Assembly: GCA_030152605.1 (NCBI GenBank)
Contig: JASLJB010000270.1
Location: forward strand, 1-14,524
Reading direction: 5' to 3'
Length of the DNA stretch: 14,524 nt
From: Acinetobacter sp.
Lineage (GTDB): Bacteria > Pseudomonadota > Gammaproteobacteria > Pseudomonadales > Moraxellaceae
The notes below the pieces were generated by a model. The model did not search any database and was not told the origin of the DNA. It was given only the letters and a program-made list of their open reading frames with translations. The position numbers were made by a program, and so were the translations under genes. Shown piece after piece: positions 6,335 to 13,478 of the stretch; position 1 is the stretch's first letter; each line of letters begins with the position of its first letter.

Positions 6335-9202
6335 TTAATGTGATGAAGAAGAAAGATCAGCCCTATATTGGTTCAAGTACTGCGTAGTTTCAAGTGCGCT
6401 CAAGGGTTTAGAAAAATAAAATCCTTGTAAAACATCACATCCTTGTTGCTGTAGATAATCCACTTGGGCGCGGGTTTCGACGCCTTCGGCAATCAAAAGC
6501 ATGCCCATGGCCTTGCCCATGGCGATGATTGCATCCACGATGGCACCATCTTTGTGGTGTCCAATTTTGGCGATAAAGGCCTTGTCAATCTTAAGCGTGC
6601 CAATCGGGAACTTACTCAGGTAGGCCAAAGAGGAGTAGCCAGTACCAAAATCGTCCAAGGAGATCGAGATGTTGCGTTGCTTAACTTGGTTAAGTAAATC
6701 AATCACATGCTCACTATGGTCCAGCAGTGAACCTTCGGTGAGTTCCAGTTCGAGATGTTGGCCAGTGACTTGGAATTGGGCCATGGCATTGTCGAGGTCG
6801 TTGAGTAATTGACCGCGGTGGATTTGCTGCGCCACGATGTTGACCGAGATCCGGATATCTTTAAATCCAAGTTCACGCCAGAGTTGGATTTGTCGACAGC
6901 TTTCAAAAATCACGAACTGGCCAATCTCGGAAATTAAACTGGTTTCTTCGGCCAAGGGAATAAAACGTTCTGGGGAGATGAGGCCACGCGTCGGATGTTG
7001 CCAACGGACCAAGGCCTCGAAACCAATGATATTTAAACTGTTGCTGCAAATTTGCGGCTGGTAGTAGACCAAAAGTTGCTGCTTTTTAATCGCATGTTGC
7101 AAGTCACGTTTCAACAAGACGCTGTCGTCAAACAGCGGTGTGGTGTCGGTGTTATAAAAACGAATGGTGTTGCCGCCCAAACGTTTGGCATCAAACAGTG
7201 CAAGCTCTGCATGGCTCATCAGGCTGTCGATTTGACGGCCATGTTCAGGATAGACCGCGATGCCGATCGAGACCGAGATACTGTGATCCTGTCCCTCGAT
7301 TTGAAAGGGTTGCTCGAAGGCGTTTAATATGACGTGGGCTTTTTGATGAATCGACAGTTGATGGTTGCTGAGATTATAAATCACGGCAAAGTCATCATTA
7401 TTTAAATAGGAAATTAATTTGGCATCTTTACAGCAGCTGCGTAAGCGATGTGCGACCTGTTTCAGTAATTGATCACCAGCATGATTATTTAAATATTCAT
7501 TAAATAATCGGAATCGATCGATATTAAGGCGTATCAGTGCAAAATGTTTCAGCTGCGGATGGGTGTTGATATATTGATGCAGCTTTAAATGAAAATAAAA
7601 ACGGTTGGGGAGATCAGTGAGTAAGTCGTAGTTTTCCAGGTAGTTGAGGCGTTGCTCTTGTTTTTTGCGATCAGTCAGATCGGTGGTGATACCGACATAG
7701 CTGACGATATTGTGTTTATCATCGCGAATGGCATTGATGTGTAGCCATAAACTTAACTTTTTACCACTGATAAACTCTTCTTGAACTTCGGAGTCATACT
7801 CACCCGTCAGTTTAAGTTGCTGAGAGATCACATGGTGCAGTTGTTGTACTGCAGGCGCATGATTGAGAGTGACGTCAAACAGATGTTTGCCCAACAGCTC
7901 TGCACGCTCAAAGCCAATCAACTGCGCATAATAGGGATTGAGGTCGATATAACATAAGTTGCTGTCGAGAACGAAAATCCCCTCAGCCACTTGATCAAAG
8001 ACATTGGCCGCCAGCTTGAGCTGTTCCTGATCTTTCTTTTCTTTGTTGATATCACGGAAGATGCCCACCATCCGTTTCGGTTTACGGGTCTTGGGATCAC
8101 GCGATACGATCTTGCCGATGTCTTGAATCCAATACCATTCCCCATTTCTCTTGATCCGATAGTTGACGGCAAAGCGATCGCTATTGCCACGCAAATGCTG
8201 GCGCAGCTGAAAACGATAGTTCTCTAGGTCGTCAGGATGGATCAGATATTCAATCTGGGGCGAGTGATGGCTAAAGTATTCAAAGTCTAAATCATGTCTG
8301 GCGGTTGAAATCTCAAGGCTTCTTTCTTCGATATTCCACAGCCAAGAGCTAATGCCGGCGGTTTCATGTGCAAAGGTCAGGTTGGCTTGGTGGTTCTCTA
8401 AACGGTCATTAATTTGTTCTATTTCTGAGACGCGTTCGCGAACTTTTTGTTCGAGGTGTTCGTTGTTGAGCAGGAGTTGTTGTCTGATTTCGAGTGATTT
8501 TTGCGCTTGTTCTTTGAGTTTTCTTTCCAAGACATTGGAGCTTTCTGCGTGGGCATAACTGCGTTGCAGCATGAAGTTGTTGCGATCATCCAGTGTATTC
8601 AGCCGTCGATGGATGTTAAAGGACAGAATCGCGCCGATAAAGATAATGATCAGCCAACTGTTGACCACCAGATTAAAAAACTCAGGCACATTATGTGGAT
8701 AGAGATATTCGGCAAATATAAATGGCAGCGCAGAGGGGATAAAGATCAGCAAAAAATAGCGTAGGCGCTGAGTCAAATAGGTAAAGGCAATAATATAAAT
8801 AATACTGACCGGCAGGATCGACAGCACCAATAGATGGATATGATTGATCGAGAGATTTTCAGCCGGTAAGTAGGCATAGATCACATAGGTACTGATGCCC
8901 AGTCCAACACCGACACTCAAACTCAGCAGCTGACAGCACAGATCCAGATGATAGGTATTGGTTTGCCGCATTCTGAGCAGATGTTGCAGCACCATCAGTC
9001 CAAGCGCACTGATGAGCAAGATCATCAAGCCAGTCATCACCAAGTGAGACGAAAATTGGTCAAAGCTGATGTGGTAGATCACAATATCGTAGGCGCAGGC
9101 AAACAGTACCCAAATCAGGAAGATTTGCATGTGACGAGCAGCGCGCTGAATATAGGATGTATTCACATCTTGATTGAGCAACTTATCCTGAACGTTCATC
9201 AT
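6335..9202 (-). CDS. Membrane PAS-PAS-GGDEF-EAL protein, predicted c-di-GMP phosphodiesterase
   Basis: The 955-residue protein has six hydrophobic segments (about 27-47, 54-76, 87-111, 121-142, 149-168, 177-197), then a coiled-coil-like linker (about 225-275), two PAS domains (about 275-390 and 396-512), a GGDEF domain (about 521-685) and a C-terminal EAL domain (about 700-945). The GGDEF signature is NNDDF at 601-605, so cyclase activity is probably lost. The EAL domain keeps its metal and catalytic motifs: EALVRW at 729-734, ELTE at 820-823, DDFGTGYSS at 850-858, Lys871 in KIDKAF, AEGVE at 905-909 and QGF at 926-928. It should therefore hydrolyse c-di-GMP to pGpG, with the membrane and PAS parts sensing an unknown signal. 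The start is the first of two adjacent ATGs, with only a weak upstream AGG. It stands alone between gaps of 150 and 129 bases. No specific gene symbol can be assigned. Confidence 0.92.
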   Translation of the reverse strand: MMNVQDKLLNQDVNTSYIQRAARHMQIFLIWVLFACAYDIVIYHISFDQFSSHLVMTGLMILLISALGLMVLQHLLRMRQTNTYHLDLCCQLLSLSVGVGLGISTYVIYAYLPAENLSINHIHLLVLSILPVSIIYIIAFTYLTQRLRYFLLIFIPSALPFIFAEYLYPHNVPEFFNLVVNSWLIIIFIGAILSFNIHRRLNTLDDRNNFMLQRSYAHAESSNVLERKLKEQAQKSLEIRQQLLLNNEHLEQKVRERVSEIEQINDRLENHQANLTFAHETAGISSWLWNIEERSLEISTARHDLDFEYFSHHSPQIEYLIHPDDLENYRFQLRQHLRGNSDRFAVNYRIKRNGEWYWIQDIGKIVSRDPKTRKPKRMVGIFRDINKEKKDQEQLKLAANVFDQVAEGIFVLDSNLCYIDLNPYYAQLIGFERAELLGKHLFDVTLNHAPAVQQLHHVISQQLKLTGEYDSEVQEEFISGKKLSLWLHINAIRDDKHNIVSYVGITTDLTDRKKQEQRLNYLENYDLLTDLPNRFYFHLKLHQYINTHPQLKHFALIRLNIDRFRLFNEYLNNHAGDQLLKQVAHRLRSCCKDAKLISYLNNDDFAVIYNLSNHQLSIHQKAHVILNAFEQPFQIEGQDHSISVSIGIAVYPEHGRQIDSLMSHAELALFDAKRLGGNTIRFYNTDTTPLFDDSVLLKRDLQHAIKKQQLLVYYQPQICSNSLNIIGFEALVRWQHPTRGLISPERFIPLAEETSLISEIGQFVIFESCRQIQLWRELGFKDIRISVNIVAQQIHRGQLLNDLDNAMAQFQVTGQHLELELTEGSLLDHSEHVIDLLNQVKQRNISISLDDFGTGYSSLAYLSKFPIGTLKIDKAFIAKIGHHKDGAIVDAIIAMGKAMGMLLIAEGVETRAQVDYLQQQGCDVLQGFYFSKPLSALETTQYLNQYRADLSSSSH

Positions 9203-9270
9203 TTTTTGTTGTACCTATCCCTATGATGATATTGGAATAAATTTTTGAAAACGGTGTTTGAATTTCCACA

Positions 9271-9289
9271 AAACCACGCATGACGGTTT
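9271..9289 (-). terminator. Weak hairpin downstream of rsmE
   Basis: AAACC-N9-GGTTT forms a 5-bp stem in the 150-base gap between rsmE and the c-di-GMP gene. On the minus strand it is followed by only a short T run. It could be a weak terminator for the upstream operon. Nothing else convincing was seen in 9203-9352; TATCAT at 9231-9226 is a possible -10 for the c-di-GMP gene, without a matching -35. Confidence 0.25.
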
Positions 9290-9352
9290 GGTAAATTACT
9301 TGGAAATTTCGGCTAAAGCAATATTTATTTTGATTTACATCTCAAAATACAC

Positions 9353-10072
9353 TTATTTGTTGAGAGAGTTGTGTATCAAGATTGAAAGCGCGACGACAGG
9401 CGCGGTTTCAGTACGGAGCACCCGTTCGCCGATACACCAGTTTTTAAAGCCGACCGCATTGGCTGATTCAATCTCTGCATCACTGAGTCCGCCCTCAGGT
9501 CCGATCAACAGTGCGATTTCAGTGCCTACTGCGTCCAAGACATTGTGTTGGGTTTTATTGGGTGCCAAAACTAAGCGACTTTCAGGCAGTTCGCTGGCCA
9601 GCCATTCGCTCAAGCTCAAAGGTGCCAAGACTTCAGGAATAATATTTAAACCGGATTGTTCACAGGCAGCAATGGCAATCGCTTGCCAATGATCAATTTT
9701 CTTTTGATCGCGTTCGTATTTTAAGCGCATTTCACAGCGTTCAGAGGTGAGGAGTTGAATTTGATAAACACCGAGCTCAGTGGCTTTTTGGATCGCATAA
9801 TCCATACGGTCGCCTTTGCTCATCACCTGACCCAAGACACTACGAAAGGCCGGTGTACGGTTGTCACTGAGATGCGACTCAATCTGCACCATGGCAGTTT
9901 TTTTATTGATCTCGGTCAATGTGGCGTGGTATTCACCGCCTTGACCATTAAACAGCGTCGCATGATCACCCACTTGAGCGCGTAATACTTTTACCCAATG
10001 ATGAAAAACCAACGCGGTGAGTTCTAACTGTGTGTCTACAGCTAAAGGGGCATCGATATAAAAACGGGGCAT
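9353..10072 (-). CDS. rsmE: 16S rRNA (uracil-1498-N3)-methyltransferase
   Basis: RsmE methylates N3 of U1498 in 16S rRNA using SAM and belongs to the SPOUT knotted methyltransferases. The 239 residues fit the family (243 in E. coli). It begins MPRFYID like its relatives. It shows QKATELGV at 95-102, EQSG at 138-141, the SAM-binding knot motif IGPEGG at 190-195 and LRTETA at 219-224. The start ATG has only a weak ribosome binding site, GAGTAG. It lies 64 bases after the metF stop with no terminator between them, so cotranscription with metF is likely. It is a SAM consumer that produces SAH, next to the SAH-removing and methyl-donor genes. Confidence 0.95.
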   Translation of the reverse strand: MPRFYIDAPLAVDTQLELTALVFHHWVKVLRAQVGDHATLFNGQGGEYHATLTEINKKTAMVQIESHLSDNRTPAFRSVLGQVMSKGDRMDYAIQKATELGVYQIQLLTSERCEMRLKYERDQKKIDHWQAIAIAACEQSGLNIIPEVLAPLSLSEWLASELPESRLVLAPNKTQHNVLDAVGTEIALLIGPEGGLSDAEIESANAVGFKNWCIGERVLRTETAPVVALSILIHNSLNK

Positions 10073-10136
10073 AACAGACTACTCAAACTCAAGTGGAACA
10101 ACTGGTGAAAGAAACAACAACGCGCTGGGCATCCGC

Positions 10137-10979
10137 TTAGTTTAAGCCGAGGTCCAAGACCAACTGACGGGTTGGGTCGGTGTGGTTCATGCTGTAAAAA
10201 TGCAAACTTGGTGCACCGCCAGCCAATAAACGTTCGCACATTTTTAGCACCACTTCATGACCAAAGGCTTGGATACTTAGTGCATCGTCGCCATAGGCAT
10301 GCAGTTGCTTGCGAATCCAACGTGGAATCTCAGCCCCAGTGCCATCGGCAAAGCGGATTAAGTTGCTGGCATTGGTGATCGGCATAATCCCCGGTGCCAC
10401 TGGAATATCCAGACCGGCTTTTTGAATGCGCTCAATAAAATAGAAGTACGCATCTGGATTAAAGAAAAACTGCGTGATCGCGGCATTGGCACCGGCATTG
10501 ACCTTTTCCACAAAATGCTGGATGTCGACATCAAAGGATTCTGCTTGCGGGTGCATTTCGGGGTAGGCGGCCACTTCGATGTGGAAGTGATCCCCTGAGT
10601 GTTCACGGATAAAGCGCACCAAGTCCTGCGCATAGGGCAGTTCGCCTAAGCCGACTTGACCAGAGGGTAGGTCACCGCGTAGTGCCACGATCCGATTGAT
10701 GCCGAGTGACTTATAGAGATCGAGCAACTCTGCGATACGGGCTTTGTCATCACCGATACAAGACAGATGCGGTGCGACCGGAATGGTTTGACCATTGCCA
10801 TTAAAGTCATTAATCGCGGCCAAGGTACGTTCACGGGTTGAACCACCCGCCCCATAAGTAATCGAAAAAAATTCAGGTTGTAAAACTTTTAGTTCTTGAT
10901 GCACCAGGCGGAGTTTTTCAGCGCCAGCGTCGGTTTTTGTTGGAAAAAACTCAAACGAAATCGGAACACGTTTTGTCAT
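10137..10979 (-). CDS. metF: Methylenetetrahydrofolate reductase
   Basis: MetF is an FAD enzyme that reduces 5,10-methylene-THF to 5-methyl-THF, the methyl donor for methionine synthase. The 280-residue length is normal for the bacterial enzyme. It shows FEFFPTK with catalytic Glu10 (Glu28 in E. coli), TYGAGGSTRERT at 41-52, APHLSC at 69-74, ALRGDLP with Asp103 (Asp120 in E. coli), AAYPEMHPQA at 137-146 and TQFFFN at 169-174. The start ATG has AGGACC six bases upstream. It is preceded by 210 bases of unusually structured leader after ahcY and followed by rsmE. Control from the ahcY promoter, and so by SAH, is possible if transcription passes the leader hairpins. Confidence 0.96.
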   Translation of the reverse strand: MTKRVPISFEFFPTKTDAGAEKLRLVHQELKVLQPEFFSITYGAGGSTRERTLAAINDFNGNGQTIPVAPHLSCIGDDKARIAELLDLYKSLGINRIVALRGDLPSGQVGLGELPYAQDLVRFIREHSGDHFHIEVAAYPEMHPQAESFDVDIQHFVEKVNAGANAAITQFFFNPDAYFYFIERIQKAGLDIPVAPGIMPITNASNLIRFADGTGAEIPRWIRKQLHAYGDDALSIQAFGHEVVLKMCERLLAGGAPSLHFYSMNHTDPTRQLVLDLGLN

Positions 10980-11026
10980 GTTGAGGTCCTTTTATTTTTT
11001 ATGCTTTGATCTGAGATCTGATCGCG

Positions 11027-11063
11027 GGTGAGGCTTGGGGACATTGTTGTCCCAAGCCTCACC
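11027..11063 (-). terminator. Strong 16-bp hairpin in the metF leader, no U tract
   Basis: GGTGAGGCTTGGGGACA (11027-11043) pairs with TGTCCCAAGCCTCACC (11048-11063), giving 16 base pairs with one bulged G and a 4-base loop. It ends 48 bases before the metF start. It is strong enough to stop exonucleases or ribosomes, but neither strand has a T run after it, so it is not a standard intrinsic terminator. It may end or protect the ahcY mRNA, or act in metF control. Confidence 0.55.
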
Positions 11064-11076
11064 GGAATACTGCTAC

Positions 11077-11163
11077 GCACTGAAAGGGTGTTCGATTTTC
11101 GATTGAAGCGATCTGCTTTACAACTCGTCATTTCGCTGTCGATATGAAATCGGACTTCAGTGC
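11077..11163 (-). ncRNA. Nested rod-like structure between ahcY and metF, unassigned leader RNA
   Basis: Outer arms GCACTGAA (11077-11084) and TTCAGTGC (11156-11163) enclose CGATTT/AAATCG (11093-11098 with 11147-11152), then TCGA/TCGA (11099-11102 with 11139-11142), then AGCGA/TCGCT (11107-11111 with 11133-11137). All four helices nest in order around a 21-base loop, making about 23 pairs. The perfect palindrome CCTGATCAGG (11163-11172) adjoins it on the ahcY side. I recognise no RNA family here. It could be a cis-regulatory leader of metF or a processed RNA. Confidence 0.4.
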
Positions 11164-11189
11164 CTGATCAGGTAGGCTTGTACCGGGTC

Positions 11190-12572
11190 TTAGTATTTGT
11201 AGCTATCAGATTTAAATGGACCTTCAACAGCAACACCGAGGTAGTCTGCTTGTACTGTGGTCAACTGGGTGAGAACACCGCCAAAGCCTGAAACCATGGC
11301 TGCAGCAACTTCTTCATCCAGTTTTTTCGGTAACAATTCAACGCGGATGTTGGCTTTTTTCTGTTCTGGGCTAAGGTCTGCAAATTTCTCAGCAAACAAA
11401 TGCATTTGACCCAAAACTTGGTTGGCAAATGAACCATCCATGATACGTGATGGGTGACCTGTGGCATTCCCCAAATTCACGAGACGACCTTCAGACAACA
11501 GGATCAGATAGTCTTGCTCACTTTCACTGCGATAGACTTGGTGAACTTGCGGTTTGACTTCAACCCACTTGTAACCACGTAAGTAGTTGGTGTCGATTTC
11601 AGTATCAAAGTGACCGATGTTACACACCACTGCACCCGCTTTAAGCGTATCAAGCATCGCCGCGTCACACACATGGTAGTTACCGGTGGTGGTCACGATC
11701 AAATCCGTGTTTTGTAGTAGCTCAAGATTGATATCTTCTTTCTTGCCAGTTTGTACGCCGTTTTTATACGGAGAAACAACTTCATAGCCATCCATGCAGG
11801 CTTGCATCGCGCAGATTGGGTCAACTTCAGTCACGCGTACAATCATGCCTTCTTGGCGCAGTGACTGTGCAGAACCTTTACCCACATCACCATAACCGAT
11901 CACCAATGCACGACGGCCAGACAGCAACATATCGGTACCGCGTTTGATCGCGTCATTTAGCGAGTGGCGGCAGCCGTATTTGTTGTCGTTTTTAGATTTG
12001 GTTACCGAGTCATTGACGTTGATCGCTGGGACTTTGAGTGAACCGTCTTTCCACATTTCAAGCAGACGTTGTACGCCTGTGGTGGTTTCTTCGGTCACGC
12101 CGTGGATGTGGTCAAGTAAGTCTGCATATTTGTCATGAACCAATGAGGTTAAGTCACCCCCATCGTCCAAGATCATGTTGGCATCCCAAACTTTGCCATT
12201 GGCATTGATTTGTTGTTCGAGGCACCACATGTATTCTTCTTCAGTTTCGCCTTTCCAAGCAAAAACTGGAACACCACTAGCCGCAATCGCAGCAGCAGCA
12301 TGGTCTTGAGTCGAGAAGATGTTACAAGAGGTCCAACGCACTTCAGCACCGAGTTCGATCAAGGTTTCGATCAAAACTGCAGTTTGAATGGTCATATGAA
12401 TACAACCCAAAATCTTGGCACCAGCCAAAGGCTTTTGCTCAGCATAGCGACGGCGTAGACCCATCAATGCCGGCATTTCAGCTTCAGCGAGTTTGATTTC
12501 TTTACGGCCGTAATCAGCAAGGTTGATATCAGCAACTTTATAATCTGTAAATGCAGCGTTTACCGCGTTCAT
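11190..12572 (-). CDS. ahcY: Adenosylhomocysteinase (S-adenosylhomocysteine hydrolase)
   Basis: AhcY is an NAD-containing cytoplasmic enzyme that splits S-adenosylhomocysteine into adenosine and homocysteine, relieving product inhibition of methyltransferases. The 460-residue protein shows HMTIQTAVLIETL at 59-71, DDGGDLT at 136-142, GVTEETTTGV at 158-167, NVNDSVTKSKND with Lys192 and Asp196 (catalytic pair), the NAD site GYGDVGKG at 226-233, GHFDTEID at 320-327 and the usual C-terminal Lys-Tyr end. The start is supported by AGGAG six bases upstream. The leader carries an SAH riboswitch and the promoter is at 12767-12795. It is followed by metF on the same strand. Confidence 0.97.
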   Translation of the reverse strand: MNAVNAAFTDYKVADINLADYGRKEIKLAEAEMPALMGLRRRYAEQKPLAGAKILGCIHMTIQTAVLIETLIELGAEVRWTSCNIFSTQDHAAAAIAASGVPVFAWKGETEEEYMWCLEQQINANGKVWDANMILDDGGDLTSLVHDKYADLLDHIHGVTEETTTGVQRLLEMWKDGSLKVPAINVNDSVTKSKNDNKYGCRHSLNDAIKRGTDMLLSGRRALVIGYGDVGKGSAQSLRQEGMIVRVTEVDPICAMQACMDGYEVVSPYKNGVQTGKKEDINLELLQNTDLIVTTTGNYHVCDAAMLDTLKAGAVVCNIGHFDTEIDTNYLRGYKWVEVKPQVHQVYRSESEQDYLILLSEGRLVNLGNATGHPSRIMDGSFANQVLGQMHLFAEKFADLSPEQKKANIRVELLPKKLDEEVAAAMVSGFGGVLTQLTTVQADYLGVAVEGPFKSDSYKY

Positions 12573-12616
12573 CGGGATCTCCTAAACCATTAATTTCATG
12601 TTGATCAGTCTGTTCG

Positions 12617-12758
12617 CGGATGCCGTTGTTGATCAACTGGGGAAGTTGATTCAGTGTCGAGCCTGGCAGCTTCGCATCGATCAGCACCTGTTTGGATCAA
12701 CAGGTTTGATCCAAAATGCTTGGCTATGATGGGTGAAGTGTCGCAGCATCCCTCGACT
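12617..12758 (-). promoter_or_regulatory. SAH riboswitch in the ahcY leader
   Basis: Read on the minus strand, P1 is GTCGAG (12757-12752) with CTCGAC (12661-12656). The next bases GGATGC (12751-12746), then TGCGAC, pair as the pseudoknot helix with GCATCC (12623-12618), which is preceded by ACG as in the known aptamer. The conserved CCAGGCTCG runs into the 3' P1 strand. Between P1 and the pseudoknot strand is the P4 hairpin ATCAACT-N5-AGTTGAT (12632-12650). A helix CTTC/GAAG and a large 10-bp hairpin (12691-12715) fill the variable insertion. This order matches the SAH riboswitch class, which turns on SAH-recycling genes when SAH rises. The AGGAG of ahcY lies 34 bases downstream. No intrinsic terminator follows, so control is probably translational. 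Confidence 0.9.
12691..12715 (-). repeat. 10-bp hairpin inside the variable arm of the SAH riboswitch
   Basis: TTTGGATCAA (12691-12700) and TTGATCCAAA (12706-12715) pair perfectly around a 5-base loop. The flanking AGCA (12683-12686) and TGCT (12717-12720) add four more pairs. It lies in the region that is short in the crystallised aptamer, so this is an enlarged peripheral arm. Confidence 0.7.
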
Positions 12759-12766
12759 AGGCGGCT

Positions 12767-12795
12767 ATTGTACTTGGAAATTCATTGCGTTCCAA
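12767..12795 (-). promoter_or_regulatory. ahcY: Sigma70-type promoter of ahcY
   Basis: On the minus strand TTGGAA (12795-12790) and TACAAT (12772-12767) are 17 bases apart, matching consensus at four and five of six positions. The expected start site is near 12760, so the transcript would begin only a few bases before the P1 helix of the riboswitch at 12757. This agreement supports both calls. Confidence 0.75.
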
Positions 12796-12874
12796 TGCTA
12801 TTTCTCAGTCAAACGCACAACTGCGCAGCGGCCATGCATGCATTCGAGTAAGTAGGCAAGAAAATGCGTTGTTT

Positions 12875-12930
12875 CTGACATTTAAAGCATCTGACATTTA
12901 AAGCGTCGAGGCGCAATGCTATGCTGCGCC
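12875..12930. repeat. Tandem 14-bp direct repeat and dyad upstream of the thioesterase gene
   Basis: CTGACATTTAAAGC occurs at 12875-12888 and again at 12891-12904, period 16. Close behind is the dyad GGCGCA-N9-TGCGCC at 12910-12930. The second CTGACA resembles a -35, but its partner -10 is poor; TATGCT at 12920-12925 lies within the dyad loop. The arrangement looks like a regulated promoter for the thioesterase gene, 34 bases before its start. ATGCATGCAT at 12834-12843 is a further palindrome in the same intergenic region. Confidence 0.55.
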
Positions 12931-12963
12931 CACACCGATTCAAATCTAGAGAGGGGCGTCTGC

Positions 12964-13398
12964 GTGAGTCAGATTTTCGAATTAGCATTAACTGTTGAAG
13001 CCAAACATATTGATGCTTTGGGTCATGTCAACAACGTGGTCTATGTGCAATGGATGCAAGATGTGGCGACTGCGCACATCGAGCAACTTGGCTTGGGACT
13101 ACGTGAATATCTAGCGTTGAAACATGCCATGGTGGCGGTGGAGCATCAGATGCAATACCGCAAAGCCGCCTTTGAAGGCGATCAGTTGATCTTGCGCACC
13201 TGGTTAAGTGATCTGAACGCCCTATACTCATTCCGCGAATATGCCTTCTATCGACCAGCGGATGAAAGTCTACTGTTTACTGCAAAGACCAAATGGGCCT
13301 GTGTCGAAATCGACACTGGACGACCAAAACGTATGTCACCGACATTTACACAGGCTTATCAACCTCTCCGTGATGTAGAGCAAGCTTACCAGTTTTAG
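12964..13398 (+). CDS. Acyl-CoA thioesterase, 4-hydroxybenzoyl-CoA thioesterase (hotdog) family
   Basis: The 144-residue protein is a single hotdog domain of the YbgC/FadM-like type, which hydrolyses acyl-CoA thioesters. Near the start is HIDALGHVNNVVYVQWMQD (residues 15-33), the family signature with Asp17 as the expected catalytic acid. The start is taken as GTG at 12964 because GAGAGGGG lies eight bases upstream and the family's first strand follows at once; an in-frame ATG at 12916 would add 16 unlikely residues. It is divergent from ahcY. Its natural substrate is not evident, and similar sequences are annotated variously as FadM, YbgC or general thioesterases. Confidence 0.88.
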   Translation: MSQIFELALTVEAKHIDALGHVNNVVYVQWMQDVATAHIEQLGLGLREYLALKHAMVAVEHQMQYRKAAFEGDQLILRTWLSDLNALYSFREYAFYRPADESLLFTAKTKWACVEIDTGRPKRMSPTFTQAYQPLRDVEQAYQF

Positions 13399-13478
13399 TC
13401 TTCAGTCTTTATCTTTAGTCTTTTGCTTGAACGTGGACGCGCTAAAGGTGTTAGAGCGTGAGAAGAGAAGAGGTCAAT

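Noticed and set aside
9330..9343. FNR-like site TTGATTTACATCTC downstream of rsmE
   Set aside because: Only eight of ten consensus positions match, it is far from the next start codon, and AT-rich DNA gives such matches by chance.
11077..11163. Possible miniature transposon with 8-bp terminal inverted repeats
   Set aside because: No target-site duplication flanks it, and the internal helices nest as an RNA rod, which favours a structured leader.
13394..13424. Repeated TTTAGTCTT around the thioesterase stop
   Set aside because: Too short and simple to separate from local slippage, and it has no stem of a terminator.
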